A DNA stretch of 64,000 nt from Niastella populi (GCF_002078015.1 NZ_LWBP01000145.1:87182-151181), one strand, 5' to 3'. Positions 26,327 to 35,392 are shown, counted from the stretch's first letter. Program-made: numbers and translations. Notes: generated by a model not told the origin, from the sequence alone.

Positions 26327-27199
26327 TCAGGCGTTAACGGGTTTCGCCTTCAGTATATCGCTTGCCACCTTACCGGGTAATACCCTGAACACGGGGATGT
26401 TGACGGCATACCGGTTACACAGTTCACGTATGCGGCGGTCGATCTGTTCGGGCGAATAGCGGGCCGAAAAATGACCGAGGATGAGCTGTTCTACATTTGA
26501 GCGGCTTACCATTTCCAGCACTTCCTCGAGATAGCTGTGTTTGTTGCCATGGGCGAAGATCTGGTTATCGTCCTCATGCATGAAAGTGGCTTCGTGGATC
26601 AGGATCTTCGTATGCTCCCAACGGGTAAGGTCTTCCACGGGCGTATCGCCCGAATAGCCGAGTAAAGTGGTTTGAACTTCGGTATGGGTGTTGGCTTTGC
26701 CCTGTTCTTCAATGATGCGTCTTATCTCTTCTCCTGAGCGCTGCGTTAGCTCCGGCTTCAATTTCATTTTCGATTGTATTACCTTATAGCTCAGGCTTTT
26801 TACGCCTGCTTTTGTGGGCACATGGCCATTGTGTATGGCTTTGATGATGATGTCTTCCCTGATGCGGAGATTGCTCTCGGGTGTAATTGGGTTCCATACC
26901 GCGCCCGATACATGCGGATCGAACCGGCTGCTGAAATCCTTTAGCGCCGGAAAAGAACTGCTGTCCCGGGGATAATATATTACGGGGTAACCGGGCCGGG
27001 CATTCAGCTGATTGAACTGCAGCAGTCCGGTCAAATGATCGCGATCGGGATGCGAGATGAATACATGTTCTATTTTCCGGCTTTTTTGTAAAAGGCTGGC
27101 GCTTACGCCATCGCCGGCGTCGAATAGGAGTTTGAGTTCCTCGATGAAATACCAGGTTGAAAACATGGCGGTTGAATAGCCGGTTATGGTGAATTGCAT
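26327..27199 (-). CDS. MBL-fold RNase Z-like hydrolase with HxDxDH motif
   Basis: The 290-residue metallo-beta-lactamase-fold protein follows the RNase Z plan: motif II in ISHPDRDHLTG (His50, Asp54, His55), YSGDT, HEATF and LGHFSARY near the C-terminus. The usual second His of HxHxDH is replaced by Asp52 (HxDxDH), a variant also seen in ComEC-type MBL domains, so metal binding may differ from true tRNase Z. It may be a tRNA 3'-processing enzyme or a paralogue. ATG 27199 is preferred; the longer frame would need a TTG and overlap the upstream gene. It sits 16 nt after the kinase-like gene and is probably co-transcribed. Confidence 0.75.
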   Translation of the reverse strand: MQFTITGYSTAMFSTWYFIEELKLLFDAGDGVSASLLQKSRKIEHVFISHPDRDHLTGLLQFNQLNARPGYPVIYYPRDSSSFPALKDFSSRFDPHVSGAVWNPITPESNLRIREDIIIKAIHNGHVPTKAGVKSLSYKVIQSKMKLKPELTQRSGEEIRRIIEEQGKANTHTEVQTTLLGYSGDTPVEDLTRWEHTKILIHEATFMHEDDNQIFAHGNKHSYLEEVLEMVSRSNVEQLILGHFSARYSPEQIDRRIRELCNRYAVNIPVFRVLPGKVASDILKAKPVNA

Positions 27200-27215
27200 G
27201 GTTGATTGGGTGGAT

Positions 27216-28307
27216 TTAATCCTCAAACTTACCCAGGTTCTTCTGGATCAGTTTCAGGTTCTTTTGCAGGGTTTGTTTCAACTGGCGTTTAACCAGCTGC
27301 CCCATGGAATTGCATTTATAAAATTGCTGGTTGTGAAAGTAGTCGCCCAGTTCGGTGCGCAACTGGTGCAGTTTGGCGGGAACCGAGATCTGGTCTTTGG
27401 ACATAATGTTCAGTAACTCCATAAGCCGGAAACGTGATGAGGCAACCCGGAAGGCCATCATGGTGCGTTCTTCTGTTTGGTACTGGTGAATACTTTCCTT
27501 ATTGAGCAGTTTTGAACATAGATCAACGTACGCATTGTTCTCTTTAAAGAATTGCGGCATATACAAATTCTTACGGCCTTCGTACGACTGCTGATCGAAG
27601 TCGATAGCGCGAATGCGGTATTGATAATCCTCTATATCGGGGGTAATATCAACCACAAAATTGTACGAGCGCATATCGCCCAGCAACCGTACAAAACAGC
27701 GTTCGTTGAACTTCACGAATTCCTTTGCCAGCCTGATCTTGTTGGTATGCGGATCGTTCAGGTGATTGGCTATGAACACATCGCCGGGAATGCCGGGTAT
27801 ATGTTCTTCTATAAGCGTGTTTTGATTGGTAAGGTAGGTGATACGGTTGGGTGAAAGAATATGTTCCAGCTCCAATCCGTAAATGCGCGAGGCATCGGCG
27901 ATCTTTATATAGTAGTGGTCGTAGTTGTCGTTATACTTGTTCACGATCCGGATGCGGAATGGGTTCGAATTGCCAAAGCTGCAATAATCGATGCGCGCTA
28001 CATCGAGGTGGCTGGTAAAGGTAAGATCGCCCTCTGTTTTCAGAATGGCATACATCTGAACCAGTCCGCCCCTGATATATTCCCAGTCGCGCATATCATA
28101 CATCACCGTTTCCCAGTAGGTATCGTTTCCTTTTTTATCTTTTAGGGGAAGAGAATAGGTGATGCGCAGCAGGTCGTTATAAGATACGGGCAGTTTTTGC
28201 TCGCGGCCATGATTTTTCAGGTAGGCACGTAACCGCTCGTGCACCGGGAACATGGGCTTTTTTCGCGATGGTTTATTGGGCTCGTTATTATCTATGTTTG
28301 AGTTCAT
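27216..28307 (-). CDS. conserved hypothetical protein with protein-kinase-like fold
   Basis: The 363-residue protein has no family name I recognise, but the central region has kinase-type landmarks in order. There is a beta3-like YYIK (Lys135), a following Glu (146 or 148), and a hinge-like LIEEHIPG (165-172). The catalytic-loop-like GDMRSYN has Asp211 and Asn216 five residues apart, as in HRDxxxxN, and DFD (236-238) sits in the DFG place. A basic N-terminal region precedes this, and an all-helical, Lys/Gln-rich region (about 255-363) follows. It could be an atypical kinase or aminoglycoside-phosphotransferase-like enzyme. No transmembrane segment. It forms a probable operon with the MBL-fold gene. 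Confidence 0.7.
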   Translation of the reverse strand: MNSNIDNNEPNKPSRKKPMFPVHERLRAYLKNHGREQKLPVSYNDLLRITYSLPLKDKKGNDTYWETVMYDMRDWEYIRGGLVQMYAILKTEGDLTFTSHLDVARIDYCSFGNSNPFRIRIVNKYNDNYDHYYIKIADASRIYGLELEHILSPNRITYLTNQNTLIEEHIPGIPGDVFIANHLNDPHTNKIRLAKEFVKFNERCFVRLLGDMRSYNFVVDITPDIEDYQYRIRAIDFDQQSYEGRKNLYMPQFFKENNAYVDLCSKLLNKESIHQYQTEERTMMAFRVASSRFRLMELLNIMSKDQISVPAKLHQLRTELGDYFHNQQFYKCNSMGQLVKRQLKQTLQKNLKLIQKNLGKFED

Positions 28308-28312
28308 AATTG

Positions 28313-28515
28313 GTCAATGGTGAATGGTCAATGGTCAATGGCGAATCGGCAGACGTGAAACCCCCACTTCATCGGGGCAGGCTGTGAAACGGCAAACCCC
28401 GGCGCGGCCTTCTTCGGCAATCGGCTTGAATTTCGGGCGGCGCAAGGACGTAAGTAAATCTCAAATTTCGCGAGCCCTTTCACGATTCACGTTTCGCGAG
28501 GCCATTCACGATTCA
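28313..28515. repeat. dispersed intergenic repeat, copy A (arms, hairpin module and core)
   Basis: ATTGACC/ATTCACC-type heptamers (minus sense) at about 28313-28350 begin 6 nt before the kinase-like start codon. The CCCCGATGAAG hairpin module (minus) lies at 28355-28390. The conserved core lies at 28400-28482. CACGATT units run to 28515, 8 nt short of the next gene's stop. Confidence 0.8.
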
Positions 28516-28522
28516 CGCAAAT

Positions 28523-29302
28523 TTAAGATATGCTACCCAATAAACTGTTGAAGTAAGCGGGGGCGTTCAGCAGCCGGCTGCCGTACCAGCTGAACATTTC
28601 ACCGTCTACGAGCATGATCCTGGTGTGAGGCAACAGTGGTTGCAGTTCATCAATATGTTTTTGCGAAAAGGGAAAGGGCTCCGATGAAAGCAGCAGCAGG
28701 TCGCATTGTTTCAATTGCCAGGTATCGATGGCGGGGTAGCGGGTAGTATTGCCAAAGATGTTTTGTAACCCGCAGCGGGAAAGCATATCATGAATGAAGG
28801 TATCGCGGCCAATGGTCATGTATGGATTGCGCCAGATAAGGTAACCGGTTCGCTGTTGGTTGTTGGTGATTTGAAGTGTAGTGAAGGCCGTATTGATCTG
28901 GCTCAGCAGGTGCCCGGCGTTGTTTTGCCTGCCGGTGATCAAGCCGATCTGCTCAATCATCTCCAGCGCATCATCGAGGTTGTTTACATCTGTTATATAT
29001 ACCGGGTATTTTTTCGTCAGTTCATCAACCTGTTCTTTTACGTTCTCTTCCTTATTGGCGATAATAAGATCGGGTTGCAGTTCGTGAATGATTTCGGGCT
29101 TGATGTTCTTGGTGCCGCCCACTCTTGTTTTTTGCCTGAACCAGCTTTCGGGATGTACGCAGAATTTGGTAATACCTGTTACCTGATCGTCGAGCTGTAA
29201 GGTATACAGCAGTTCGGTTATCGATGGCACCAGCGATACAATGCGGCGTGGTTCGGCCGGTACATCAACCCAGCGGCCCAACTGATCGGTGTAGACTGGC
29301 AT
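28523..29302 (-). CDS. BtuF-like helical-backbone metal/cobalamin receptor protein
   Basis: The 259-residue product has the two-lobed BtuF/FhuD-type periplasmic binding fold, with PRRIVSLVPSITELLYTL at the N-terminus and the ELQPDLIIANKEEN signature. It has no signal peptide or lipobox, unlike transport-associated BtuF proteins, so it is predicted to be cytoplasmic. Such stand-alone versions occur in Bacteroidota and their ligand is unknown; vitamin B12 or another corrinoid is a guess. No permease or ATPase gene is adjacent. It has a long non-coding leader region upstream. Confidence 0.75.
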   Translation of the reverse strand: MPVYTDQLGRWVDVPAEPRRIVSLVPSITELLYTLQLDDQVTGITKFCVHPESWFRQKTRVGGTKNIKPEIIHELQPDLIIANKEENVKEQVDELTKKYPVYITDVNNLDDALEMIEQIGLITGRQNNAGHLLSQINTAFTTLQITNNQQRTGYLIWRNPYMTIGRDTFIHDMLSRCGLQNIFGNTTRYPAIDTWQLKQCDLLLLSSEPFPFSQKHIDELQPLLPHTRIMLVDGEMFSWYGSRLLNAPAYFNSLLGSIS

Positions 29303-29523
29303 GGCTAATTGCTAATGTGATAATTCGATAATGTGATAATGAAATACAGCTGCGAAGGTAGGAAAACTAATGTGCTAATTTTCTAAACTGATAATTCGAT
29401 AATTCGATATTGAAATGCTGGAAGAAGAACGTGGGGGATGGCGTGTTTTGTAAGAAAAGTTTGGAAAGGAGGCTTTGCGTTAAGCCTTAAGCGTTCGGCG
29501 TTTAGCCTGGAAGACCGCTGCTG

Positions 29524-29561
29524 CCTCCTGCTAAAAACTATTGTACGGTTTTAGCAGGAGG
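29524..29561. repeat. 13-bp perfect hairpin in non-coding DNA
   Basis: CCTCCTGCTAAAA (29524-29536) and its reverse complement (29549-29561) around a 12-nt loop; no T tail on either strand, so it is not a standard terminator. Confidence 0.75.
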
Positions 29562-29826
29562 GGTTATTGGAGTTAAGCAGACGGTTTTTAACACACAGGA
29601 ATTGGAACTACCTCGGTCTTTTTCGGACGTTGGATTTTAATACTGGTTAATCAAAGGATATACTGGTGGTTTTTCACGGATATTCGTTTGTCACGGACAT
29701 TGGATCTGGATAATGGATTTTATGAATGATATTGGATTGTTCTTATTTGAAGTTGACTGGTACCGGATTTCTCTTGATCTTTTATTGGATATTGAACGCT
29801 GTTGGTTTTTCCTGAACATTGGAATA

Positions 29827-29845
29827 GATTGATTAGTAATCAATC
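29827..29845. promoter_or_regulatory. operator-like palindrome next to a minus-strand promoter
   Basis: GATTGATTA-G-TAATCAATC, a perfect 19-nt palindrome with one central base, located just downstream of the -7 element at 29857-29864, where a repressor would block transcription start. Confidence 0.45.
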
Positions 29846-29856
29846 AACTTCAGGGA

Positions 29857-29864
29857 CAAAGGTA
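29857..29864 (-). promoter_or_regulatory. -7 element (TACCTTTG), minus strand
   Basis: TAnnTTTG facing the BtuF-like gene, giving a leader of about 550 nt if real. Confidence 0.4.
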
Positions 29865-30412
29865 ATACAGAAGCAAATGTTAACAAGAGCAGAAACTCTC
29901 GATTTAAATTGTTCAGTATTTACTGCAGAAGTCGTAGCTATCACTTACTGTTAAGCGTAGTATTTCTTCTAAGGGAAAGTAGTATTACGAAAGTGTAAAA
30001 TATACAGTTTTATTTACATTGATCCTGGTCAAACATTTTATAAAAGCACATGTTTGAAATGCGCTTCCAGTAAGGGTTTGAGCGAATATGTCCAGCTTAA
30101 TCCGGAATTTATACACATTAAACGAAGAAGGAATGCCATTGATCGAATAAAGTTCCGTCACCGCCAAAACATTGGCATCTTTGTTATGTTATTACGCTGT
30201 TGACGTACCCTATAAAATTCGTACCGGATTTACGAATGGCCTTAAATCCTAAAACTGTAGAATAAGCCCCTAAACCCTGAATTTTTTTTGATAATAAGTT
30301 TTTTGGTTTTGATCCGTACCCCGCATCCAATATCAATGAAAACCAGAAATCTCTATCAGCAAACCAGTCCTTAGTAAAAACCGTCCAAAGTACCTGAACA
30401 AGATTTCACAAG

Positions 30413-30446
30413 AGCGTCCTGTTAATAGCGGGGCGCTTTGTTTTTT
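30413..30446 (+). terminator. terminator with no upstream + strand gene
   Basis: Stem AGCGTCC/GGGCGCT (one G-T pair) with an 11-nt loop, followed by TTTGTTTTTT. No + strand ORF ends within 6 kb upstream, so it may end a non-coding transcript. Confidence 0.65.
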
Positions 30447-30448
30447 AA

Positions 30449-30504
30449 TGTGATAATGTGATAATTCGATAATGAAATTCCATTATCACATTATCGAATT
30501 ATCA
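30449..30504. repeat. inverted-arm octamer repeat (TGATAATT family)
   Basis: TGATAATTCGATAATG (30459-30474) and its exact complement (30489-30504) flank a short loop. It reaches to within 7 nt of the stop codon of the downstream minus-strand gene. Confidence 0.8.
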
Positions 30505-30510
30505 AATTAG

Positions 30511-31878
30511 CTAATTGCCCAACGCCTGAATTACATCATACTTGGTAACAATATGGTAATTCCCCAATTCATCCTTACTTAACACCGCCCCATTGTCTTT
30601 ATTGATCAGCGTGCGCAATTTTTCAATAGGCGTATTGAAATCAACAATAGGGAAGGCGGGCTCCATTACGGTTTCGATGGCGGCATTTTTTATATCGGGG
30701 TTTGAAAATATTTTCTGGAACAAACCGCTTTCACTGATAGCGCCTACGGGCCCGCTGCCATTTATTACGGGAATATGTTCGATGTCATACTTGCGCATCA
30801 GTTCTACCGCATCCGACACGGTACGGGCAGGATCGATGGTCACCAGTTTTTGTTTGGCGCCGCGGTTATTGATGATGTCCTTACATGTTTTTACATCCAT
30901 AAAACCTCTTTCCATCATCCACTGGTCGTTATAGATCTTGGCAACATAGCGGCTGCCATGGTCGTGGAAGATGCAAACTACCAGGTCGTCTTTCTTCAGC
31001 GGGTGGGCGGCTGCTATTTGCATCAGTCCCTGTATACAACTGCCGGCGCTGTAACCACAGAAGATCCCTTCATCCTTCGCCAGGCGGCGGGCCATGATGG
31101 CCCCATCACGGTCGGTTACCTGTTCAAAATGATCGATGACGCTCATGTCGTAGTTCTCCGGAACGAAGTCTTCCCCAAAACCTTCCGATATATAGGGGTG
31201 AACCTCATTCATATCTACTTCGCCTGTGCGAAAAAATTTGGTAAGCAGCGAACCGTACACGTCAACCGCCCATATTTTAATATTAGGGTTCTTTTCTTTC
31301 AGGTACATAGCCGTACCGGTTACCGTACCGCCGGTGCCGGCGGTGCAAACCAGGTGGGTGATTTTGCCATCGGTTTGTTTCCATATTTCGGGGCCCGTGG
31401 TTTCGTAGTGGGCGAGCCGGTTAGCGAGGTTATCGTATTGATTACAGTGAAACGAATTCGGAATTTCTTTGGCCAGGCGGCGGGCTACGGAATAATAGCT
31501 GCGCGGGTCTTCGGGTTCAACATTGGTTGGACAAACAATTACTTCGGCACCAACGGCTTTTAAGATATCGACCTTTTCTTTTGATTGTTTATCGGTGGTC
31601 GTGAAAATGCATTTGTACCCTTTTACACAGGCTGCCAGGGCCAGCCCCATTCCCGTATTACCGCTGGTGCATTCAATGATGGTGCCGCCGGGCTTTAATT
31701 TACCTTCTTTTTCCGCAACTTCTATCATTTTAACCGCCATGCGGTCTTTTATAGAGTTTCCCGGGTTAAAATAATCTACTTTGGCTACAACGGTGGCAGG
31801 TAGGTGGTTAGTGATCTTGTTGAGCTTGATAAGTGGCGTATTTCCAATCGTTTCGAGAATATTATTTTTAATATCCAT
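30511..31878 (-). CDS. cystathionine beta-synthase with C-terminal CBS-domain pair
   Basis: The 455-residue PLP enzyme has PLP Lys44 in GNSIKDR and the phosphate-binding TSGNTG loop at 71-76, followed by two CBS (Bateman) domains from about residue 330 that usually bind adenosyl ligands and regulate activity. This architecture marks cystathionine beta-synthase (serine + homocysteine) rather than plain cysteine synthase; O-acetylserine-using relatives cannot be excluded. There is no heme-binding N-terminal extension. ATG 31878 is chosen because the promoter element TACCTTTG lies 21 nt upstream, inside the longer open frame. No cystathionine gamma-lyase is nearby. Confidence 0.88.
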   Translation of the reverse strand: MDIKNNILETIGNTPLIKLNKITNHLPATVVAKVDYFNPGNSIKDRMAVKMIEVAEKEGKLKPGGTIIECTSGNTGMGLALAACVKGYKCIFTTTDKQSKEKVDILKAVGAEVIVCPTNVEPEDPRSYYSVARRLAKEIPNSFHCNQYDNLANRLAHYETTGPEIWKQTDGKITHLVCTAGTGGTVTGTAMYLKEKNPNIKIWAVDVYGSLLTKFFRTGEVDMNEVHPYISEGFGEDFVPENYDMSVIDHFEQVTDRDGAIMARRLAKDEGIFCGYSAGSCIQGLMQIAAAHPLKKDDLVVCIFHDHGSRYVAKIYNDQWMMERGFMDVKTCKDIINNRGAKQKLVTIDPARTVSDAVELMRKYDIEHIPVINGSGPVGAISESGLFQKIFSNPDIKNAAIETVMEPAFPIVDFNTPIEKLRTLINKDNGAVLSKDELGNYHIVTKYDVIQALGN

Positions 31879-31898
31879 TGCATGTAGTTTGTTGGCTG

Positions 31899-31906
31899 CA
31901 AAGGTA
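31899..31906 (-). promoter_or_regulatory. -7 element (TACCTTTG) of the cystathionine beta-synthase gene
   Basis: TAnnTTTG on the minus strand, 20 nt before ATG 31878; it supports the shorter start. Confidence 0.6.
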
Positions 31907-32038
31907 CGTTTTTCCCCCGGCAGGTTGATTTTCAATCAGCGCGGCAGCTACCTTTGTGCAATTAGAATCAATACTTTGATGATTTTTTAACGTAGCGGCC
32001 CCGGGATCGGGTTTAAATTTGCAGAGGGGACCCTTATT

Positions 32039-32692
32039 ATGAAAGTGTATTTTATTAGTGGACTTGCTGCCGACAAGCGTGTATTTAAATACATTTCGCT
32101 GCCGCCTGGTTGCGAAGCCGTACATCTGGAATGGATAACACCGGAAAAAGACGATACGCTTTCTTCGTATGCAATGCGACTGGCATCGAAAATAAACAGG
32201 GACGAACCTTTTGCCCTGGTTGGCTTATCATTTGGCGGCATGCTGGCCACTGAAATTGCCAAACAATACAAACCTGCCGTAACCATCCTCATATCGAGTG
32301 TACCGGTATCGAAACAGCTGCCCGGGTATTTTCGAATGGCCGGAAAAATAAAATTGCACAAACTGGTGCCGGTATCGTTGTTGAAATCATCGGCCGCCAC
32401 CAAGCGGTACTTCACCCGCGAAAAAAGTGACGATAAGAAATTACTCTGGGACATCATCAATGAAAGCGACGCCGGTTTAATACGCTGGAGCATCGATGCC
32501 ATTCTTAACTGGCAAAATGAAACCATTCCCCAACCGGTATGGCATATTCACGGAAGAAGAGATGAGATATTGCCGGTGAAGTTTACACAACCTACACTCA
32601 CCATTCCCCGGCACGGACATTTGCTGGTAATGACCTGCCCCGAGGTTGTGAATGAATTTCTGGCAAAAGCCCTTACCGAAGGGGTGGCATGA
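32039..32692 (+). CDS. alpha/beta hydrolase
   Basis: The 217-residue product is a small alpha/beta-hydrolase-fold protein. The nucleophile elbow is GLSFGG (Ser64); the acid is probably the Asp in HGRRDEILP and the base the His in PRHGHLLVM near the C-terminus. The lid is short, so small acyl or ester substrates are likely; specificity cannot be read from the sequence. No signal peptide. It is divergent from the cystathionine beta-synthase gene and stands alone. Confidence 0.8.
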   Translation: MKVYFISGLAADKRVFKYISLPPGCEAVHLEWITPEKDDTLSSYAMRLASKINRDEPFALVGLSFGGMLATEIAKQYKPAVTILISSVPVSKQLPGYFRMAGKIKLHKLVPVSLLKSSAATKRYFTREKSDDKKLLWDIINESDAGLIRWSIDAILNWQNETIPQPVWHIHGRRDEILPVKFTQPTLTIPRHGHLLVMTCPEVVNEFLAKALTEGVA

Positions 32693-33034
32693 TGCCTTTT
32701 TACGAAAGTCTTATTGGTTCTCTTGTATATATAAGATGGCCCAGGTTGGGTCGTTGCAAAGCACTATCTGCATGAGCAGGAAGCTGATGGAAATTAGTAT
32801 TTTTTTTACTTATAAACAAAGCCGGGACCAACCTATATATGTCATAATTTTGAGCACACCCAATAAAAAACCGGTACGTTTTTTATAAAAAAATGTTGTT
32901 GGTAAAAACAAGTTTTTTGTTTGTCAGCATACCTTACATTTGCGACCCCTTTGGAGGAAGTCTGACGTTAAGGAGCTGAAAAAGGGAAGCAGGTTCGGAA
33001 TTACGATATTAAAAAAACTGCAAATTCTCAATAG
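32693..33034 (+). promoter_or_regulatory. tex upstream region with -7 element
   Basis: No ORF of merit. TACATTTG at 32935-32942 matches TAnnTTTG and would give a leader of about 85 nt. The T-rich tract TTTTTTGTTTG lies just upstream but at short spacing for a -33 box. Confidence 0.45.
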
Positions 33035-35308
33035 ATGGAAGTAAAGTACATTCAGAAGATCGCTGAAAAATTATCATTCAGCATTAAGCAGATCAATAAT
33101 ATTCACCAGTTGCAGAGCGAAGGAGCTACCATTCCTTTTATGGCCCGTTACCGGAAGGAAGCGACCGGCAATATGGATGAAGTTGGGATTACCCAGGTAG
33201 TTGAGCAGATCGCTTATTTTTCTGAACTGGATAAACGCAAAGAAACGGTTATCAAAACCATTGAAGGGTTGGGCAAATTAACGCCTGAGTTGAAAGACCG
33301 TATCGATAACAGTTTCGATGCTACCGAACTGGAGGATATTTATCTTCCTTACAAACCAAAACGCAAAACAAGGGCTACCCAGGCAATTGAAAAAGGACTG
33401 GAGCCATTGGCGAAAATGGTATTTGAGCAGGGGCTTGAAAATCCTGATGAAGCAGCCGCCAAATTCATCAACGAGCAGGTAAAGGATATCAAAGAAGCCA
33501 TGCAGGGCGCCCGCGATATCATTGCCGAGTGGGTGAGTGAAAATGAACAGGCCCGTAATAAAGTGCGGCAGCAGTTCACCGAAACAGCCAAGCTTACATC
33601 GAAGGTATTGAGCAGCAAAAAAGAAGAAGAGGAAGCGCAGAAATACCGCGATTATTTTGAGTTCAATGAGAACCTGGCCGATAGCCCTTCCCATCGCATT
33701 CTGGCTATACGCCGTGCCGAGAAAGAAGGTTACCTGGTTATGGATATCAATATCGATAAACAAACCGCTGTTGAGGAGCTCAACAGAACGTTTGTAAAGA
33801 ACAACAACCCTTTTGCCAGTGAGGTAAAGAAAGCGGTTGACGATTCTTTCGACCGGTTGTTGAAACCTTCTATCGAGAACGAATTCCGGTTAGTGAGCAA
33901 GAACAAAGCCGATGAAGAAGCGATTCAGGTGTTTACCGAGAACCTGCGTCAGTTGTTGCTGGCCTCACCACTGGGCTCTAAAAGAGTGCTGGCGCTCGAC
34001 CCCGGTTTCCGTACCGGTTGTAAACTGGTTTGCCTTGATGCGCAGGGCAACCTGGTGTACAACACCGCCATCTACCCGCACCCGCCACAAAACGAATGGC
34101 AGAAGAGTGTGGCCGAATTAAAATTCCTGGTTGACAAATATGATATAGAAGCCATCGGTGTAGGTAATGGTACCGCCGGTCGCGAAACCGAACAACTGGT
34201 GCGCAGCATCGACTTCGGTAAAACCGTAAGCGTGTTCCAGGTAAATGAAAGCGGCGCTTCTATTTACTCCGCATCTGATGTTGCACGTGAAGAATTCCCC
34301 GATCAGGATGTTACCGTACGTGGCGCCGTAAGTATCGGCCGCCGTTTGCTCGATCCGCTGAGCGAACTGGTAAAGATCGATCCCAAATCAATTGGGGTTG
34401 GACAATACCAGCACGATGTAAACCAAACCCGCCTGAAAGAGGCGTTGGACAGGGTAGTGGAAAGTGCGGTGAACTTTGTGGGGGTTGATGTGAACACCGC
34501 ATCAAAACACCTGCTGGTGTACGTATCAGGTTTAAGCAACACACTCGCTAAAAATATTGTCGAGTACCGCGCCAAGAACGGCCCTTTCAAAACCCGTGAA
34601 GAGTTGAAGAAAGTGCCGATGATGGGACCCAAATCATTTGAGCAGTGCGCCGGTTTCTTACGCATTCCCAATGCCGACAACCCGCTGGATAATTCATCTG
34701 TTCACCCCGAAAGTTATCACGTGGTGGAAGCCATGGCAAAAGACCTGCAGGCTTCGCTGGAAGACCTGATCAAAAAAGGCGACCTGCGCAAGAAGATCAA
34801 CAAAAAACAATACATCACAGAAAGCATCGGTGAATATACCATCGATGATATCTTAAAGGAACTGGAAAAACCCGGTCGCGACCCGCGTGCGCAGATCGAG
34901 GAGTTCCGTTTCGATGATACCATCAAGGCCATCGAAGATGTAAAACCGGGTATGACCGTACCGGGCATCATCACCAACATTACCAATTTCGGGGTGTTTG
35001 TTGATATTGGCGTAAAACAGGATGGACTGGTGCATATTTCTCAACTGAGTAATACCTATGTAAGCGATCCCAACGAGGTAGTGAAACTGCAGCAGAAAGT
35101 AATGGTAACCGTTACCGATGTGGATGTTTCGCGTAAAAGGATCTCGCTTACCATGAAAGATCAACAAAAAGGCGGTGGTGAAAAACGCAGCGGTGGCGGC
35201 GATCGCAAACAGAACAGCGGTGGCGGAAAAGCACAGCCGAAAAAGGCTGAACCGCTGAACCCCTTCCAGGCGAAGCTGGCGGAATTAAAGAAAAAGTTTA
35301 ATGATTAG
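33035..35308 (+). CDS. tex: Tex family RNA-binding transcription accessory protein
   Basis: The 757-residue product has the full Tex layout: N-terminal helical domains with the signature IPFMARYRKEATGNMDEV, a YqgF/RNase H-like domain beginning around LALDPGFRTGCK (about 323), helix-hairpin-helix motifs (about 495-560), and an S1 RNA-binding domain (GMTVPGIITNITNFGVFVDIG, about 640-710). A Gly/Lys-rich tail (about 712-745) is a local addition. Tex is an essential or conditionally important nucleic-acid-binding protein linked to transcription. The stop codon lies inside the first unit of an octamer repeat. Confidence 0.95.
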   Translation: MEVKYIQKIAEKLSFSIKQINNIHQLQSEGATIPFMARYRKEATGNMDEVGITQVVEQIAYFSELDKRKETVIKTIEGLGKLTPELKDRIDNSFDATELEDIYLPYKPKRKTRATQAIEKGLEPLAKMVFEQGLENPDEAAAKFINEQVKDIKEAMQGARDIIAEWVSENEQARNKVRQQFTETAKLTSKVLSSKKEEEEAQKYRDYFEFNENLADSPSHRILAIRRAEKEGYLVMDINIDKQTAVEELNRTFVKNNNPFASEVKKAVDDSFDRLLKPSIENEFRLVSKNKADEEAIQVFTENLRQLLLASPLGSKRVLALDPGFRTGCKLVCLDAQGNLVYNTAIYPHPPQNEWQKSVAELKFLVDKYDIEAIGVGNGTAGRETEQLVRSIDFGKTVSVFQVNESGASIYSASDVAREEFPDQDVTVRGAVSIGRRLLDPLSELVKIDPKSIGVGQYQHDVNQTRLKEALDRVVESAVNFVGVDVNTASKHLLVYVSGLSNTLAKNIVEYRAKNGPFKTREELKKVPMMGPKSFEQCAGFLRIPNADNPLDNSSVHPESYHVVEAMAKDLQASLEDLIKKGDLRKKINKKQYITESIGEYTIDDILKELEKPGRDPRAQIEEFRFDDTIKAIEDVKPGMTVPGIITNITNFGVFVDIGVKQDGLVHISQLSNTYVSDPNEVVKLQQKVMVTVTDVDVSRKRISLTMKDQQKGGGEKRSGGGDRKQNSGGGKAQPKKAEPLNPFQAKLAELKKKFND

Positions 35309-35392
35309 TTGATTAGTTGACTAGTTGACGAGTTAACTAGGTTCGGGCCCGCGAAAAGTTGATAAAGTGATAAAGGATAACCCGCGTTTCTG
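35303..35392. repeat. octamer repeat starting at the tex stop codon, plus shared module
   Basis: Four GATTAGTT/GACTAGTT/GACGAGTT octamers (35303-35334) include the last sense codon and TAG stop of tex. At 35367-35392 lies a 26-nt module whose exact reverse complement is at 37600-37625. Confidence 0.85.

Larger units (their letters stand above)
29303..30410. other. 1.1-kb non-coding region
   Basis: No plausible gene on either strand. 29310-29412 holds TGATAATTCGATAAT-type octamer units. 29630-29830 is T-rich with degenerate GGATATTG/ACATTGGAT units. The annotated hairpin, palindrome and promoter sites below fall inside. It could be an old insertion or a decayed gene. Confidence 0.5.

Noticed and set aside
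29303..29860. Cobalamin riboswitch upstream of the BtuF-like gene
   Set aside because: The B12 box and the GCCACTG block were not found on the minus strand; the gene product also lacks a signal peptide.
29985..30167. 60-codon minus-strand frame in the non-coding region
   Set aside because: No family resemblance, no promoter, and low-complexity composition; not called as a gene.
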